Source of the DNA: Apium graveolens
Lineage: Eukaryota > Streptophyta > Magnoliopsida > Apiales > Apiaceae
DNA: 64,000 bases
Direction: 5' to 3'
NCBI RefSeq assembly: GCF_009905375.1
Contig: NC_133653.1
Location: 86,406,079-86,470,078, forward strand
Positions 46,033 to 59,712 of this stretch are shown in pieces. Both the position numbers and the translations under genes were made by a program. How positions within the stretch are numbered: the stretch's first letter is position 1; every line of letters begins with the position of its first letter. The notes below the pieces were generated by a model. The model worked only from the letters and a program-made list of their open reading frames with translations. It searched no databases and had not been told where the DNA came from.

Positions 46033-49000
46033 TGTAACACCCCCAGATCCGGGGTCGGGGATCCGGGTTGTCACGGTCTTTCTTTCCACAATATCACTTC
46101 ACTTAATTAATAATAATAACCTTATGCTGTGACCCCACACTAACATACACCACAACCCGTTATAGTCTCAGAGATGAAATTTAAATAAGTACAAGTCTTT
46201 GAATCCACAATTTAAAAGTTATTACAACCCAAAATGATTACTTGATAAATTTACAGTTAATTGCCATTATCTGCCACAAGTTATAATTATACATAATTGA
46301 TTCTCAAAAGTAGATGGTCTGATCTACAATAGATCTACCTCTGCAGCTATAGCAGCTACAACATCAACGGGAAGACGCGGGACGCTTCCCACGCGCTTGC
46401 GCTGGGTCTGCTGGAGTCTGGCCATCTTTCCTAACTGTTGTTGTGTGATGAAGAAATAAAGCAAGGGTGAGCAGCAAGCCCACCAAAATAATATGTATAA
46501 TGATTTACAATATATGAGCCTACTCATAATACTCATGAAAGTCTTGGTCAAAAGAAATGAACCAAGTTTGATATCTTAATGCGATGAAGTCGCAAAATAT
46601 TCAGTATATATACATATATACTTTTCAAAATATTGGAAGTCCTCTTCCATGCATAATATACACAAAGTCCCAGTGTATAACTGTATAAAAAATATCGTTG
46701 CAAGGTGATCTCATATATCTAACCTTGTCTCAACGTTTTTTTCTGAAAATCTTTGTCATTCATAAGACAATTATTAATTAGATATAAGTTTAAAAGATGA
46801 GGTTACCAAATACCCCAGTATACTTATATCTTTCCCAATACTACTTGAACTACCACCGTTCAAGTTATACTCAGTTTCAAAAGTTCATCACATAGATGAG
46901 ACTACAAGACAAGATTTGAATAGATTCAATCTTTGAAATATTATTGAATGAAAAAGTTATGAGATACTTTATTTAGTTCCGATATATATATATCCACATA
47001 TATATATCTCTAAAACATTTCCTGGAACCTCTGTTATGTAAAGTATGAACAGAGTTTGAAACATCCAATGAATTTTGGAAAGGAAAAGAATTTTGGCATA
47101 AACCCGATATCTTGCTGATCAGGCAAAGATACCAATAAGTAACCTTTTCTACTGTAGATGGATGAATTCCTCACCGGTCATCACCCTGGCCGCATTAGGA
47201 CCTCGCGCTAGACCGTACCCCGGCCCCTCACGCGTTGATGGACTGCCACCCAGCCACTTACACAATAATAGACCGTACCCCGGCCTGTCGCTTATGCCGA
47301 CTCAATCAAATGGACTTACTTCCCGAACATTGGGCAAGTAATCAAATTGTTTTCTCAAAACAGCAACCTCGTTGCGAATATAAAATACACCACAGAGCCG
47401 GATTCCCCAGGTTTTGAGCGAGTATTTAAATCCCCTTTAAAAAGGAAGATCTTAAATATAAAAATGAGTTTTGGGATCCGCTCTGACTTTTAAAAATCAT
47501 TTTGAAGACTCGAAAACACTTTAAAGAGTGTTTGGAGTAAGGCTGATTTAATGAAGTAAATCAGTCCCCAGAATATTAGAAAATATCTGAATATTATTAA
47601 TTAAATAATATTCCCATAAAGAATAGTCTTTATAAAAATAATTGAAGTAGAAGTATTAAAATTTATACTTGAAACGAGAATTAATTAACCAAAGCTATAC
47701 TTATATGAAAGTATTATCTTTATTTGAATAATCGAAAATAAGCTTGATTATTAACACCTTATTCTTTAATAAAATACAGAATATATCTCAGCAAATAATC
47801 GGAGTCATAGATCCTCAAATGAATATTCAAATAATATTCATTAAATAATATAAACTGAGTCATAAGTCCTCGAATGAATATTCAAAATAATATTCAATAA
47901 TAAAATAAAGTTAAAGTTATCGAATAAACCTTATTCGATTAATAGTTTGGAAAACTATAACCATATATATATATAAATATATATATATATCCATATCCAT
48001 ATATATACAAAATCTACTCGGGATCCTCGGCTCCCGGTTTTAGAAAATATTTTCACCTTTGGGTCCCTATACTAAGGGTATATGCAAGTTACCGCTATCC
48101 TCTAGCATAGGTATTATCAACTGAACCAACAGATATATATTTCAAGAATATGAAACAGGCATGCATATATACCATATCACATGCTACAATATATCGCAAG
48201 AATTTGCTAAATAACCAACATGCATCTATCGCAAGATAGTGCATATACAAGTGTATTCATCACAACAACAGTATAACGGATAGAATACTTGCCTGAGCGA
48301 CTTGGGGGTGAGAAAGGCTCGGGACGAGTCTGATAACCTATAAACAACAAGTAAGTTGGAATTAAACCAAAATCACTTATAAATCTATGCTTTAACTAAC
48401 TTAGACTCTAATGCTAGTTTTGCGCTCACCGATTTGCTTAAGTCACTCGGGTACCCTCGGCTCCACCATTTTTAATAATTTAACCTTTACGAGTTTTAAA
48501 GCGATTCCTTCGCGAATGACTTACCAACTGCCTAACACACTTACCATAAATGTTTCACACATTAAATAACCCTTTTTGGTCTTTAACCTACATTCCAAAG
48601 TAAGGCGAGGGAAAAAGTTTCGTTCGCGAAACGCCGTTACTTGAAACGGTCGTTTCTCCTAAACCGTAAATCGGAATCGAACGAACTACATATCAAAACG
48701 AAGCTCGTAACATGAGCTATCTAAACATGGCAGTGGTCACAATCTAGCAGGGGGTTCTCGGGTCCTAATTCTATGCACAAAAACAGTCCAAAGAAAATCG
48801 GACGTTACGACGGCTATGTTTACGCGATTTCCAATTTTTAAACCATCCACAATCAACCCAAATCAACCTCAAATCCAACATACAACCATCCTCCATCCTT
48901 ATCACATCATAACCACCCCAACCAATTCAATTTAATCTTTCATACTTATGCTTAAACTTAACTTTAATCATTCTTAAGTTCTTTTAAATCAAAACCACAA

Positions 49001-50074
49001 TAATTACCATTCCATTCACTACCATACCAAATCTCAAACTCTAAATCATAACAACAAGCTACAATATCAACCCACTAATCAAAATTATCTTATACTATAT
49101 AGGAATCTAGGGTTTGGAGATGGTATACCTTCCTTGAAGTGGTGGGTGGAGCTAGGAAGCCTTAAGAAGCTTGGAGAAGTCTTAAGAATGCTTGGATCTT
49201 CAAGAAAACCAAGAAAAGTTCAAGTTAAAAAACTTGAAAACACTATTCATTGTCTTCTTCTTTGATTAAATGAAGAAGATTGAGAAGGAATTAATGGCTT
49301 AAACTCATGATATAGTCCTAACTAAGCATGAAGATGATTAGGGAATTATCTTACCAATTTAGGAAGCTTGGATCTTGGATTTTGAATTTCTCTTGCCTTT
49401 TGAATAGTGAAAAGCCGTGAGCAATGAAGAACAAAGCCTTGGTTGCTTTTGATTTTTGATGAAAATGATTTTACTTGGCTTGGTTGCTTGGTTTTTGTGC
49501 TTGTTTTAGTCAATTACCTTCTTGCCCTTGAATTTGTGTGGTTACAAAGCCACCACACCTCCTTCCTTCCCATGTCATGCTTATGTCACCTTGCACATGT
49601 CATAATGCTCCCACTTGTCCACACCTTGTGGTTTGATGATGTCACAGTCCCTGGCTTCTTGTACAAGCTTGTCTCTTGGTCACTTATTTGTTTTACGGTT
49701 CGCTTATCTTTCGTTCTTGTTTATCGTTTGAGGATCATACCCGGGATCTTATTACTTAGGTTCCCTTAACCTTTCTCAATACATTATATTCCTTTTTATG
49801 ATCCTCTATTATAATCCTTTAATTTAAATCCTTTTTATCCTGTTACCTTATACTCAATTCTCTCCGTATCTTGTGGATTTCCGGGAAAAACCAAAGTGTT
49901 CGGAATTGGATTCTGACGATCTTTACATACACTTATATACTTCATAGAGTACTAATAATATCCCATAAGATCAATAACAGAACCCCTACATAGCGTGGCA
50001 TGAACAGTTTTCTCATTCAGCAAAAACACTATTCATAAGGGTTTCAAAAATTTCCAAAAATTGGGGTTATTACA
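46033..50074 (-). repeat. Left (3') LTR of element B, 4042 bp
   Basis: TGTAACACCCCC to GGGGTTATTACA. Contains the tandem 60-bp repeat (47800-47915) and (AT)n tracts (about 47960-48010). Confidence 0.96.
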
Positions 50075-50094
50075 GTCTCCCCTCCTTAAAAGGA
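50075..50094 (-). other. Polypurine tract of element B
   Basis: Minus strand TTTTAAGGAGGGGAGAC abutting the LTR. Confidence 0.85.
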
Positions 50095-51070
50095 TTCCGT
50101 CCCGGAATCAGATAGAAATAAATAGGGATACTCTCTTAGCATTGCACTTTCTAACTCTCGAGTCAATTTTCCCACATTGTGGTTCTACCATCAAACTCTG
50201 CCTAGTTTGATAATCCTTCTCCTAAGCACTCGTTCCTTTTCACTCTATAACCCTTCCTGGTTGCTCCATATAGGTTACGTCGGGTTGCATATCTATGTGC
50301 TCATATGCCTCTATTTATCTGGCATCTGAATTACACTTCCTTAACATTGATACGTGAAACACCTTATGAACTTGCTACAGGTTCGGGGGTAGGGCTAGCT
50401 CATATGCTAACTTCCTAAACGTCTTAATATATCCACGGGTCCAACAAATTGTAGACTTAGCTTTCCTTTCTTTCCGAATCTCATCAATCCTTTCCAAGGG
50501 ATACCTATAACATTACTAGGTCCCCTATTTCGTACTCTTTATCCTTTCGTGTCAAATCAACATACTTATCATGTCCATCTTGGGCTACTACCAGCCGTCC
50601 TCTGATTAGATCTATCATATCCTTGGTCCTTTGGACTACTGCGGGTCCGAGCATCTTGCGCTCTACAACTTCATCCTAACATAAGGGAGATCGACATTGT
50701 CTTCCCTCAAGGATCTCATAAGGCGACATCTCGATAATGACATATGATCTATTGTCGTAAGATAACTCAATCCGAATTAAGTGATCATTCCAAATTCTTT
50801 CAAGTCTATTACACAGACTCTCATCATAGCTTCCAATCATTAGAACTTTTGCTTCTCAATACCCATTCTTTTCCAGTTCGTAATCGCTACTACCTTCCGT
50901 TCCTAATATTATACGGGTTATACTTTTGCTTGTTAGCGTTCTATAACCTTTTAATAACCACGTCAACCTTAGTATCACGAATGTGTTCCCATTCCGCATA
51001 CTACCACCACTTTATTACTCCTTTTTCAGTTGTTTCTATTTTCCAAAGTTTGATTAATCATATAGAAGTA
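50095..51070 (-). pseudogene. Integrase C-terminal and chromodomain-like remnant (element B)
   Basis: Collinear with 15061-16006 of A with scattered substitutions; the same GPY/F-like and terminal pieces can be traced. Multiple stops. Confidence 0.7.
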
Positions 51071-53690
51071 AAGGAATTTGTTGAGAGATCACTATGATCA
51101 TGAACACTTGTTATATCGCATAGTTAGTACAGAAGGTGGCCAGCCTTTAGTACTTGACAAACAATTAAACAATAGCTGGTATCCTACTCGGCTTCTATCA
51201 CACAGATAGATAGTCATTCGGCAATACCTCCCCTTCTGGAAGGGTTGTTCTTCTCAGCTTACATGAAATGAAAAGAAGAGAAAAGAACGAATTGAAGAGA
51301 ATTGTATATATGAAAAAAATATACAGCCACAAAATATCTGGCTTGGAACCTACCTCTGAACTATAGAGGTTTGTCATAGGAGAACAAAACATATATGTAT
51401 TTATATCAACATCAAGTATTATAGCATCGCATTTCACGTGCCTAAATATTTTCTCTATCCCGTCCATCATTCTATGGACCCATGCTCTTCCTCGAGCTTA
51501 TACACAATCACCTTTGAAACTCCCTCGACATCGAAAATCGAATCTGGGATCTCATTCTATATATCACCGTTACTAGGATTCTATGCTCGCATCGCAACCT
51601 TCCTCGTATAATAATACGGCTCTCTATTGATAAGAAAGAATAAATATTCAATAGGTAGATACTCTACTTAATTAGTCTATCAATGATAACTTATACACTA
51701 CCACTACCCGATTAGTGGTATTCAATCTCAACATCCATTCCAATACAACTCTCATGGTTGTAATCAGCTCATTACTCACAGAATCATTGGTGCCTTACTA
51801 TGGTCCACCACTGACCCACTGTAGTCATTTATTTTCCATGAAGTCTTAATAGCTAACCATACGGAGTCCATACATCTCGTATCAAATCCTTCTAAGGAGG
51901 TAATATAATCACCATTCCTGATTCATGAAGAACACTCATGATCCTGACATACATACATGACATGAAGCAGATAAAAGTGCAGAAGAGTTTCAATCAAAGC
52001 AACGATAGCAGGTTAATACCATTCTTAATCATACGCCCTAAATAGAAGAATTAACTCAAGGGTTCATCTAGTCCTTTTTGAAACATGGTCCTGGATTATT
52101 CTCAAGATAGGACCTTCTAAGATAGATAGCCCGTTCATGGCGATTACACGAATTAAACCTTTACCAACTACTATTACGGTTGGGTATTGCACAGTCATCA
52201 GAAGGAATGTCAATCTTCCAAACCATAATACAACCTTCACAGCTTTAACCATCATCACTGTATTCCTCTCGCACGAGCGCCTATAATTATCCTCTTACCT
52301 TTAAAGTGTCGGCCACCTCTTTGGCCTTTCCTGATAGTAAAATTTCCTTACAGTCAATGTCACTTTAACCATCTCCAAATAAATTTTCTACCTTATTTCA
52401 ATCACATCTTATGTGAAAATGCTTTCCTTAAAATCTGATGAGTAAAAAAAAATCACCATTTTTCCATAAGTTATTGCCTCAGTCTTTAGAGGTTAATCAC
52501 TGTCATGACTGACTCTCAATCATAATTAGAACATCTTTTATCTTAAGTCCTAATTGCCCTGAACAATTTTGACCATTACTGGTTCGATCCATACTTTCTC
52601 GTGGTTTAACACGTGCCCCACTTGGCAACATTATAATTATGTCATATTTCCTTTATCAACATTTCTATTCTTGAGAATTTCGAATATTTCCTTTCTCCTT
52701 GTAAAACCTCTAAGGTTATCCTTCAATCGTTCCTCCTGTATTCCCTAGATACAGGGCATATCAAAATACCATTCACTATTACTAGAACCATTGTCTATAT
52801 ACTTCTGAAAAATTTCTCCACTGATCCTTAAAGGTTATTATTACCTTAATGCTTTCCAATTCATACTGTCAAAACTCATACTATCCCTATCAAGGGTGAA
52901 ATGCCAACCTTTATGCATTCCCCTAGGATTCGTTTTAAGTTACCGATGTTCTATCCTTAATTCCACCTTTAAAAAGGTACAAGCATCCTTCCATGGATAA
53001 ATAAAGTCATATATCCCTTATATGGGTATCTTATTCAATCATTCCCACCTCGATAGTAAATTCCTAATTTCACAATAACATCTGTATACAAAATAAGGTT
53101 AATCAAAATGGCCTCCAAAAGATAACAACGGTTATCCGCTTTTCTTGCCTAATCTGGTAACGATAACATGGATGTTCTGGAAGATATTGGTCGTGTTCAA
53201 CGTGAACTTCTTCTTAATAATTCCTTATTTACTTTTGTTGTTTATCTCAACAGTCACCTCAATGTTGGGATATCTTTCATATCTGGCGTCTCCCTTTCTG
53301 GGTATCATGCCACCGGTCTTACACTTCACCTTCTTGAAGGTCACTTCCTTCATCCAATTTTCTTAATTTCTTACTTTCTTATCCCCTTAGTCTATCCGCG
53401 TCTCATTATTTATCCTTCGAATTATCTCAAGGTTTCCTCGAATCTTCCCAACTTACAGGGGAAAAAATATATGTATCTCTTATGCCCTCAACCATCAATT
53501 TTAACTCATGGTGAATCACCCTCATCCTGACGATTACATACTCTTCTATTTCTATTTCTACGAGTCTTTAGGGTTTCCTCATACCCAACTCCCTTATCAT
53601 TCCTCAAACTCTATTGCCGTTATATTCCTTTCCACTTCAATTTCTTTTTTTCTTTTTTTATTTTCCTTTCTCTTATCATTATTTCATGAA
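51071..53690 (-). pseudogene. Degenerate central region of element B
   Basis: No open frame of note. A weak RT-palm-like stretch lies near 52600-52900 (ERLKDNLRGFTRRKEIFEIL). The ORF at 51198-51470 (MMDGIEKIFRHVKCDAII) matches no family I know. F-free, it shows what A looked like before F inserted. Confidence 0.45.
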
Positions 53691-53699
53691 CCAACACAA

Positions 53700-54200
53700 C
53701 ATAAGCATTGATTCCAACATCCCGTCATTCTGGATTCGTGTCCTCAGAACGAATCTTGACAACTTTTACAACTTAGATTCATAATTTTTCATACTCGTCT
53801 GCCTTTGTTCTGGCTCTAAAGCTTTACACTATCTCCTTATCTTTGGGAATTACTTTCCCGAAAACAATTGACTGGACTTAAATCAGTTTATTATAATCTC
53901 TTGCTCCGTGCCTTCCTTGGCCTTTCACCAGCAGGTGGTCTCTCTCTTAGGAGGGTGAGTGATAAAAACAGTCTTTTGTGATTCGTCAATCATTTAGAAT
54001 CTCAAATGATTCCTATATTTCCTTTAGCCAGGCTCTTGCCTCGACTAGGTCAACCTGTTCCTTGGAACTCTGAGAGCTTAACGATTTAAAGGTCATGAAA
54101 GAATTTCCTGCCGCATTGTCCCCTCAGGGTGGTGGTTGGGGATAATAGTCTAAGTTCTGTCTAGATAGGTCCATGAATTGCCGTATAGGAGTACCGTCTC
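53700..54200 (-). pseudogene. Gag capsid remnant of element B
   Basis: Minus-strand readings NSFMTFKSLSSQSSKEQVD, VEARAWLKEI and SFEILND match A at 26500-26990 and gypsy gag. Downstream pieces (FRARTKADEYEKL-like) resemble the later gag helix. Broken by stops. Confidence 0.6.
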
Positions 54201-54371
54201 GGTTCTCCTTTCCTTACTCGACTTTCTGTTTCCTTAGTATGAAATGTTTCATCCTACTCCCCATAATTGGGGTCATCTTTTAATTTAAAATCCTCATTTT
54301 CCTCTCCATTATGTCATGGGTTCCTTCTATCTTGATGGCGACCTCCCTGACTATCACGTTCAGGGTTTGCT

Positions 54372-55200
54372 CTAAATCTTATTCCTCAAACTATGGCTCT
54401 CATCTAAGTTCTCATCCTTACGCTCTTGAACTTTCGAAACCCAAATTCTATAGGAATACCTCATTATTCCCTTATCCTCTTTCTCGGTATTAATCTCATA
54501 TTTATTTGTTGGCTCTCTGCCTTCATTCATCACCTTTCTCTGGCACAATATGCTCTTTTCTGATAATTCGGACTGTATTGCAATCTCAAACAGCTTTTCG
54601 GTACCGGCTCCGGTTACCTTCATATCTATTTCCATTTTTTTTTTTTTCAAAATCTCTTATCAACTTTCCCAAAGACATTAACCTCTTGAGTCTCTCCTTT
54701 TTACTAAGGGCATCAGCCACCACATTGGCTTTCCCCGAATGATAAAGAATCTCCCAATCATTATTCTTGATTAGCTCTAACTGCCTCCTCTGGCATATGT
54801 TGAGCTCTTTCTACGTGAAAATGTACTAGAGCACTTATGGCTTAGGTAATTCTCGCACTTCTCTCCATACAAGTAGTGCCTCCAATCTTTAGGGTAAACT
54901 ATTGCCACGAGCCTAAGCTCATGAGCGGGGATATCGAATTTCATACTACCTTAATTGTCTTGACATGTACGCGATTACCTTACCGTGCTGCATAAGCACG
55001 CACCTTAAGCCCTTGTGCGAAGCGTCACTACACTTCACAAAATCTCCTTTTCCATCCGGCAATGCCAGCATAGGGGCCATCACCAACCTCTGCTTCAGTT
55101 CTTGAAAGCTGTTCTCACATTTCTCTGTCCATTCGAACTTCTCAGTCTTACGAGTAAGCCGCGTTAAAGGGGCTACTATCTTTACAAACTTGAACGAACC
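54372..55200 (-). pseudogene. RT end, RNase H and integrase linker block (element B)
   Basis: From 55200 leftward: SFKFVKIVAPLTRLTRKTEK, FEWTEKCENSFQELKQRL, MLALPDGKGDFVKCSDASHK, MQHGKVIAYMSRQLR, then stops, then from 54650 VKVTGAGTEKLFEIAIQSEL. In a normal chromovirus this follows RT; here it follows a short acidic leader ORF next to the PBS and precedes gag. The same fusion occurs in A. Confidence 0.75.
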
Positions 55201-55209
55201 TCCGGTAGT

Positions 55210-55649
55210 GACCGGTCAATCCTACCTCTGGTAGTCGACCAAACCATGGTCATCAATTCATCAGTGGTCCTTTATCCAATCCTGTCAGGATTCTCCATGG
55301 GATCCTCCTCAACAACTATCCCTTCTAGGACAACATCCTCAACCGCTAAATCCTCAATATCAACATCATCCGGTCCTGCATTAGGACACTCTATCGGATC
55401 CACAATCCGATCTCCAATTAGTAATAAAATATCATCGCGATGTTGCTCCTCAACCTCAGGGTTCGGAGTCCCGCTACCATATACGATAACGAACTACGCT
55501 CCTATCACGATATTTATAAGGGTTCCCATAAGGGTTTTAACTGTCAGTACTACGTTAGGTAGCCCGACTATGAACTTGGCAAGAGTTCTTATTATCTTTG
55601 TGAACTTATTATCTTAACGTCCCATCATCTCTAAGGTTTATAACGCTTA
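55210..55649 (-). pseudogene. Leader and acidic N-terminal remnant of element B
   Basis: Minus-strand codons PNPEVEEQHRDDILLLIGD and DDVDIEDLAVEDVVLEGI then a stop (GIG*) near 55285, with the frame continuing to the fusion with the RT end near 55200. Possibly a gag N-terminus or spacer ORF. Confidence 0.5.
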
Positions 55650-55661
55650 GCTCTGATACCA
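55650..55661 (-). other. Primer binding site of element B (tRNA-iMet)
   Basis: Minus strand TGGTATCAGAGC, four bases from the LTR. Confidence 0.95.
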
Positions 55662-55665
55662 TTTC

Positions 55666-58600
55666 TGTAACACCCCCAGATCCGGGGTCGGGGATCCGGG
55701 TTGTCACGGTCTTTCTTTCCACAATATCACTTCACTTAATTAATAATAATAACCTTATGCTGTGACCCCACACTAACATACACCACAACCCGTTATAGTC
55801 TCAGAGATGAAATTTAAATAAGTACAAGTCTTTGAATCCACAATTTAAAAGTTATTACAACCCAAAATGATTACTTGATAAATTTACAGTTAATTGCCAT
55901 TATATGCCACAAGTTATAATTATACATAATTGATTCTCAAAAGTAGATGGTCTGATCTACAATAGATCTACCTCTGCAGCTATAGCAGCTACAACATCAA
56001 CGGGAAGACGCGGGACGCTTCCCACGCGCTTGCGCTGGGTCTGCTGGAGTCTGGCCATCTTTCCTAACTGTTGTTGTGTGATGAAGAAATAAAGCAAGGG
56101 TGAGCAGCAAGCCCACCAAAATAATATGTATAATGATTTACAATATATGAGCCTACTCATAATACTCATGAAAGTCTTGGTCAAAAGAAATGAACCAAGT
56201 TTGATATCTTAATGCGATGAAGTCGCAAAATATTCAGTATATATACATATATACTTTTCAAAATATTGGAAGTCCTCTTCCATGCATAATATACACAAAG
56301 TCCCAGTGTATAACTGTATAAAAAATATCGTTGCAAGGTGATCTCATATATCTAACCTTGTCTCAACGTTTTTTTCTGAAAATCTTTGTCATTCATAAGA
56401 CAATTATTAATTAGATATAAGTTTAAAAGATGAGGTTACCAAATACCCCAGTATACTTATATCTTTCCCAATACTACTTGAACTACCACCGTTCAAGTTA
56501 TACTCAGTTTCAAAAGTTCATCACATAGATGAGACTACAAGACAAGATTTGAATAGATTCAATCTTTGAAATATTATTGAATGAAAAAGTTATGAGATAC
56601 TTTATTTAGTTCCGATATATATATATCCACATATATATATCTCTAAAACATTTCCTGGAACCTCTGTTATGTAAAGTATGAACAGAGTTTGAAACATCCA
56701 ATGAATTTTGGAAAGGAAAAGAATTTTGGCATAAACCCGATATCTTGCTGATCAGGCAAAGATACCAATAAGTAACCTTTTCTACTGTAGATGGATGAAT
56801 TCCTCACCGGTCATCACCCTGGCCGCATTAGGACCTCGCGCTAGACCGTACCCCGGCCCCTCACGCGTTGATGGACTGCCACCCAGCCACTTACACAATA
56901 ATAGACCGTACCCCGGCCTGTCGCTTATGCCGACTCAATCAAATGGACTTACTTCCCGAACATTGGGCAAGTAATCAAATTGTTTTCTCAAAACAGCAAC
57001 CTCGTTGCGAATATAAAATACACCACAGAGCCGGATTCCCCAGGTTTTGAGCGAGTATTTAAATCCCCTTTAAAAAGGAAGATCTTAAATATAAAAATGA
57101 GTTTTGGGATCCGCTCTGACTTTTAAAAATCATTTTGAAGACTCGAAAACACTTTAAAGAGTGTTTGGAGTAAGGCTGATTTAATGAAGTAAATCAGTCC
57201 CCAGAATATTAGAAAATATCTGAATATTATTAATTAAATAATATTCCCATAAAGAATAGTCTTTATAAAAATAATTGAAGTAGAAGTATTAAAATTTATA
57301 CTTGAAACGAGAATTAATTAACCAAAGCTATACTTATATGAAAGTATTATCTTTATTTGAATAATCGAAAATAAGCTTGATTATTAACACCTTATTCTTT
57401 AATAAAATACAGAATATATCTCAGCAAATAATCGGAGTCATAGATCCTCAAATGAATATTCAAATAATATTCATTAAATAATATAAACTGAGTCATAAGT
57501 CCTCGAATGAATATTCAAAATAATATTCAATAATAAAATAAAGTTAAAGTTATCGAATAAACCTTATTCGATTAATAGTTTGGAAAACTATAACCATATA
57601 TATATATAAATATATATATATATCCATATCCATATATATACAAAATCTACTCGGGATCCTCGGCTCCCGGTTTTAGAAAATATTTTCACCTTTGGGTCCC
57701 TATACTAAGGGTATATGCAAGTTACCGCTATCCTCTAGTATAGGTATTATCAACTGAACCAACAGATATATATTTCAAGAATATGAAACAGGCATGCATA
57801 TATACCATATCACATGCTACAATATATCGCAAGAATTTGCTAAATAACCAACATGCATCTATCGCAAGATAGTGCATATACAAGTGTATTCATCACAACA
57901 ACAGTATAACGGATAGAATACTTGCCTGAGCGACTTGGGGGTGAGAAAGGCTCGGGACGAGTCTGATAACCTATAAACAACAAGTAAGTTGGAATTAAAC
58001 CAAAATCACTTGTAAATCTATGCTTTAACTAACTTAGACTCTAATGCTAGTTTTGCGCTCACCGATTTGCTTAAGTCACTCGGGTACCCTCGGCTCCACC
58101 ATTTTTAATAATTTAACCTTTACGAGTTTTAAAGCGATTCCTTCGCGAATGACTTACCAACTGCCTAACACACTTACCATAAATGTTTCACACATTAAAT
58201 AACCCTTTTTGGTCTTTAACCTACATTCCAAAGTAAGGCGAGGGAAAAAGTTTCGTTCGCGAAACGCCGTTACTTGAAACGGTCGTTTCTCCTAAACCGT
58301 AAATCGGAATCGAACGAACTACATATCAAAACGAAGCTCGTAACATGAGCTATCTAAACATGGCAGTGGTCACAATCTAGCAGGGGGTTCTCGGGTCCTA
58401 ATGCTATGCACAAAAACAGTCCAAAGAAAATCGGACGTTACGACGGCTATGTTAATGCGATTTCCAATTTTTAAACCATCCACAATCAACCCAAATCAAC
58501 CTCAAATCCAACATACAACCATCCTCCATCCTTATCACATCATAACCACCCCAACCAATTCAATTTAATCTTTCATACTTATGCTTAAACTTAACTTTAA

Positions 58601-59707
58601 TCATTCTTAAGTTCTTTTAAATCAAAACCACAATAATTACCATTCCATTCACTACCATACCAAATCTCAAACTCTAAATCATAACAACAAGCTACAATAT
58701 CAACCCACTAATCAAAATCATCTTATACTATATAGGAATCTAGGGTTTGGAGATGGTATACCTTCCTTGAAGTGGTGGGTGGAGCTAGGAAGCCTTAAGA
58801 AGCTTGGAGAAGTCTTAAGAATGCTTGGATCTTCAAGAAAACCAAGAAAAGTTCAAGTTAAAAAACTTGAAAACACTATTCATTGTCTTCTTCTTTGATT
58901 AAATGAAGAAGATTGAGAAGGAATTAATGGCTTAAACTCATGATATAGTCCTAACTAAGCATGAAGATGATTAGGGAATTATCTTACCAATTTAGGAAGC
59001 TTGGATCTTGGATTTTGAATTTCTCTTGCCTTTTGAATAGTGAAAAGCCGTGAGCAATGAAGAACAAAGCCTTGGTTGCTTTTGATTTTTGATGAAAATG
59101 ATTTTACTTGGCTTGGTTGCTTGGTTTTTGTGCTTGTTTTAGTCAATTACCTTCTTGCCCTTGAATTTGTGTGGTTACAAAGCCACCACACCTCCTTCCT
59201 TCCCATGTCATGCTTATGTCACCTTGCACATGTCATAATGCTCCCACTTGTCCACACCTTGTGGTTTGATGATGTCACAGTCCCTGGCTTCTTGTACAAG
59301 CTTGTCTCTTGGTCACTTATTTATTTTACGGTTCGCTTATCTTTCGTTCTTGTTTATCGTTTGAGGATCATACCCGGGATCTTATTACTTAGGTTCCCTT
59401 AACCTTTCTCAATACATTATATTCCTTTTTATGATCCTCTATTATAATCCTTTAATTTAAATCCTTTTTATCCTGTTACCTTATACTCAATTCTCTCCGT
59501 ATCTTGTGGATTTCCGGGAAAAACCAAAGTGTTCGGAATTGGATTCTGACGATCTTTACATACACTTATATACTTCATAGAGTACTAATAATATCCCATA
59601 AGATCAATAACAGAACCCCTACATAGCGTGGCATGAACAGTTTTCTCATTCAGCAAAAACACTATTCATAAGGGTTTCAAAAATTTCCAAAAATTGGGGT
59701 TATTACA
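55666..59707 (-). repeat. Right (5') LTR of element B, 4042 bp
   Basis: Same length and ends as 46033-50074. Differences seen include single substitutions at the positions matching 46282, 48107, 48352, 48771 and 49688. Confidence 0.96.
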
Positions 59708-59712
59708 CTTTA
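59708..59712 (+). repeat. TSD of element B (cttta), right
   Basis: CTTTA after GGGGTTATTACA. E resumes. Confidence 0.95.

Larger units (their letters stand above)
46033..59707 (-). mobile_element. Element B: young non-autonomous Ty3/gypsy chromovirus-like element
   Basis: 13,675 bp with two 4042-bp LTRs of identical length and about 8 differences by eye, exact cttta TSD, PBS at the right and purine tract at the left of the 5.6-kb internal region, so it is transcribed leftward. The internal region is riddled with stops and has the same unusual block order as A. Near-identical LTRs with a long-dead coding region imply recent movement using proteins from another element. Confidence 0.95.

Noticed and set aside
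49443..49769. 108-codon plus-strand ORF in B LTRs (also 59076-59402; related at 14457-14758 and 32038-32337 in A)
   Set aside because: Antisense to the element and its length varies between LTRs. The shared stretch reflects LTR homology.
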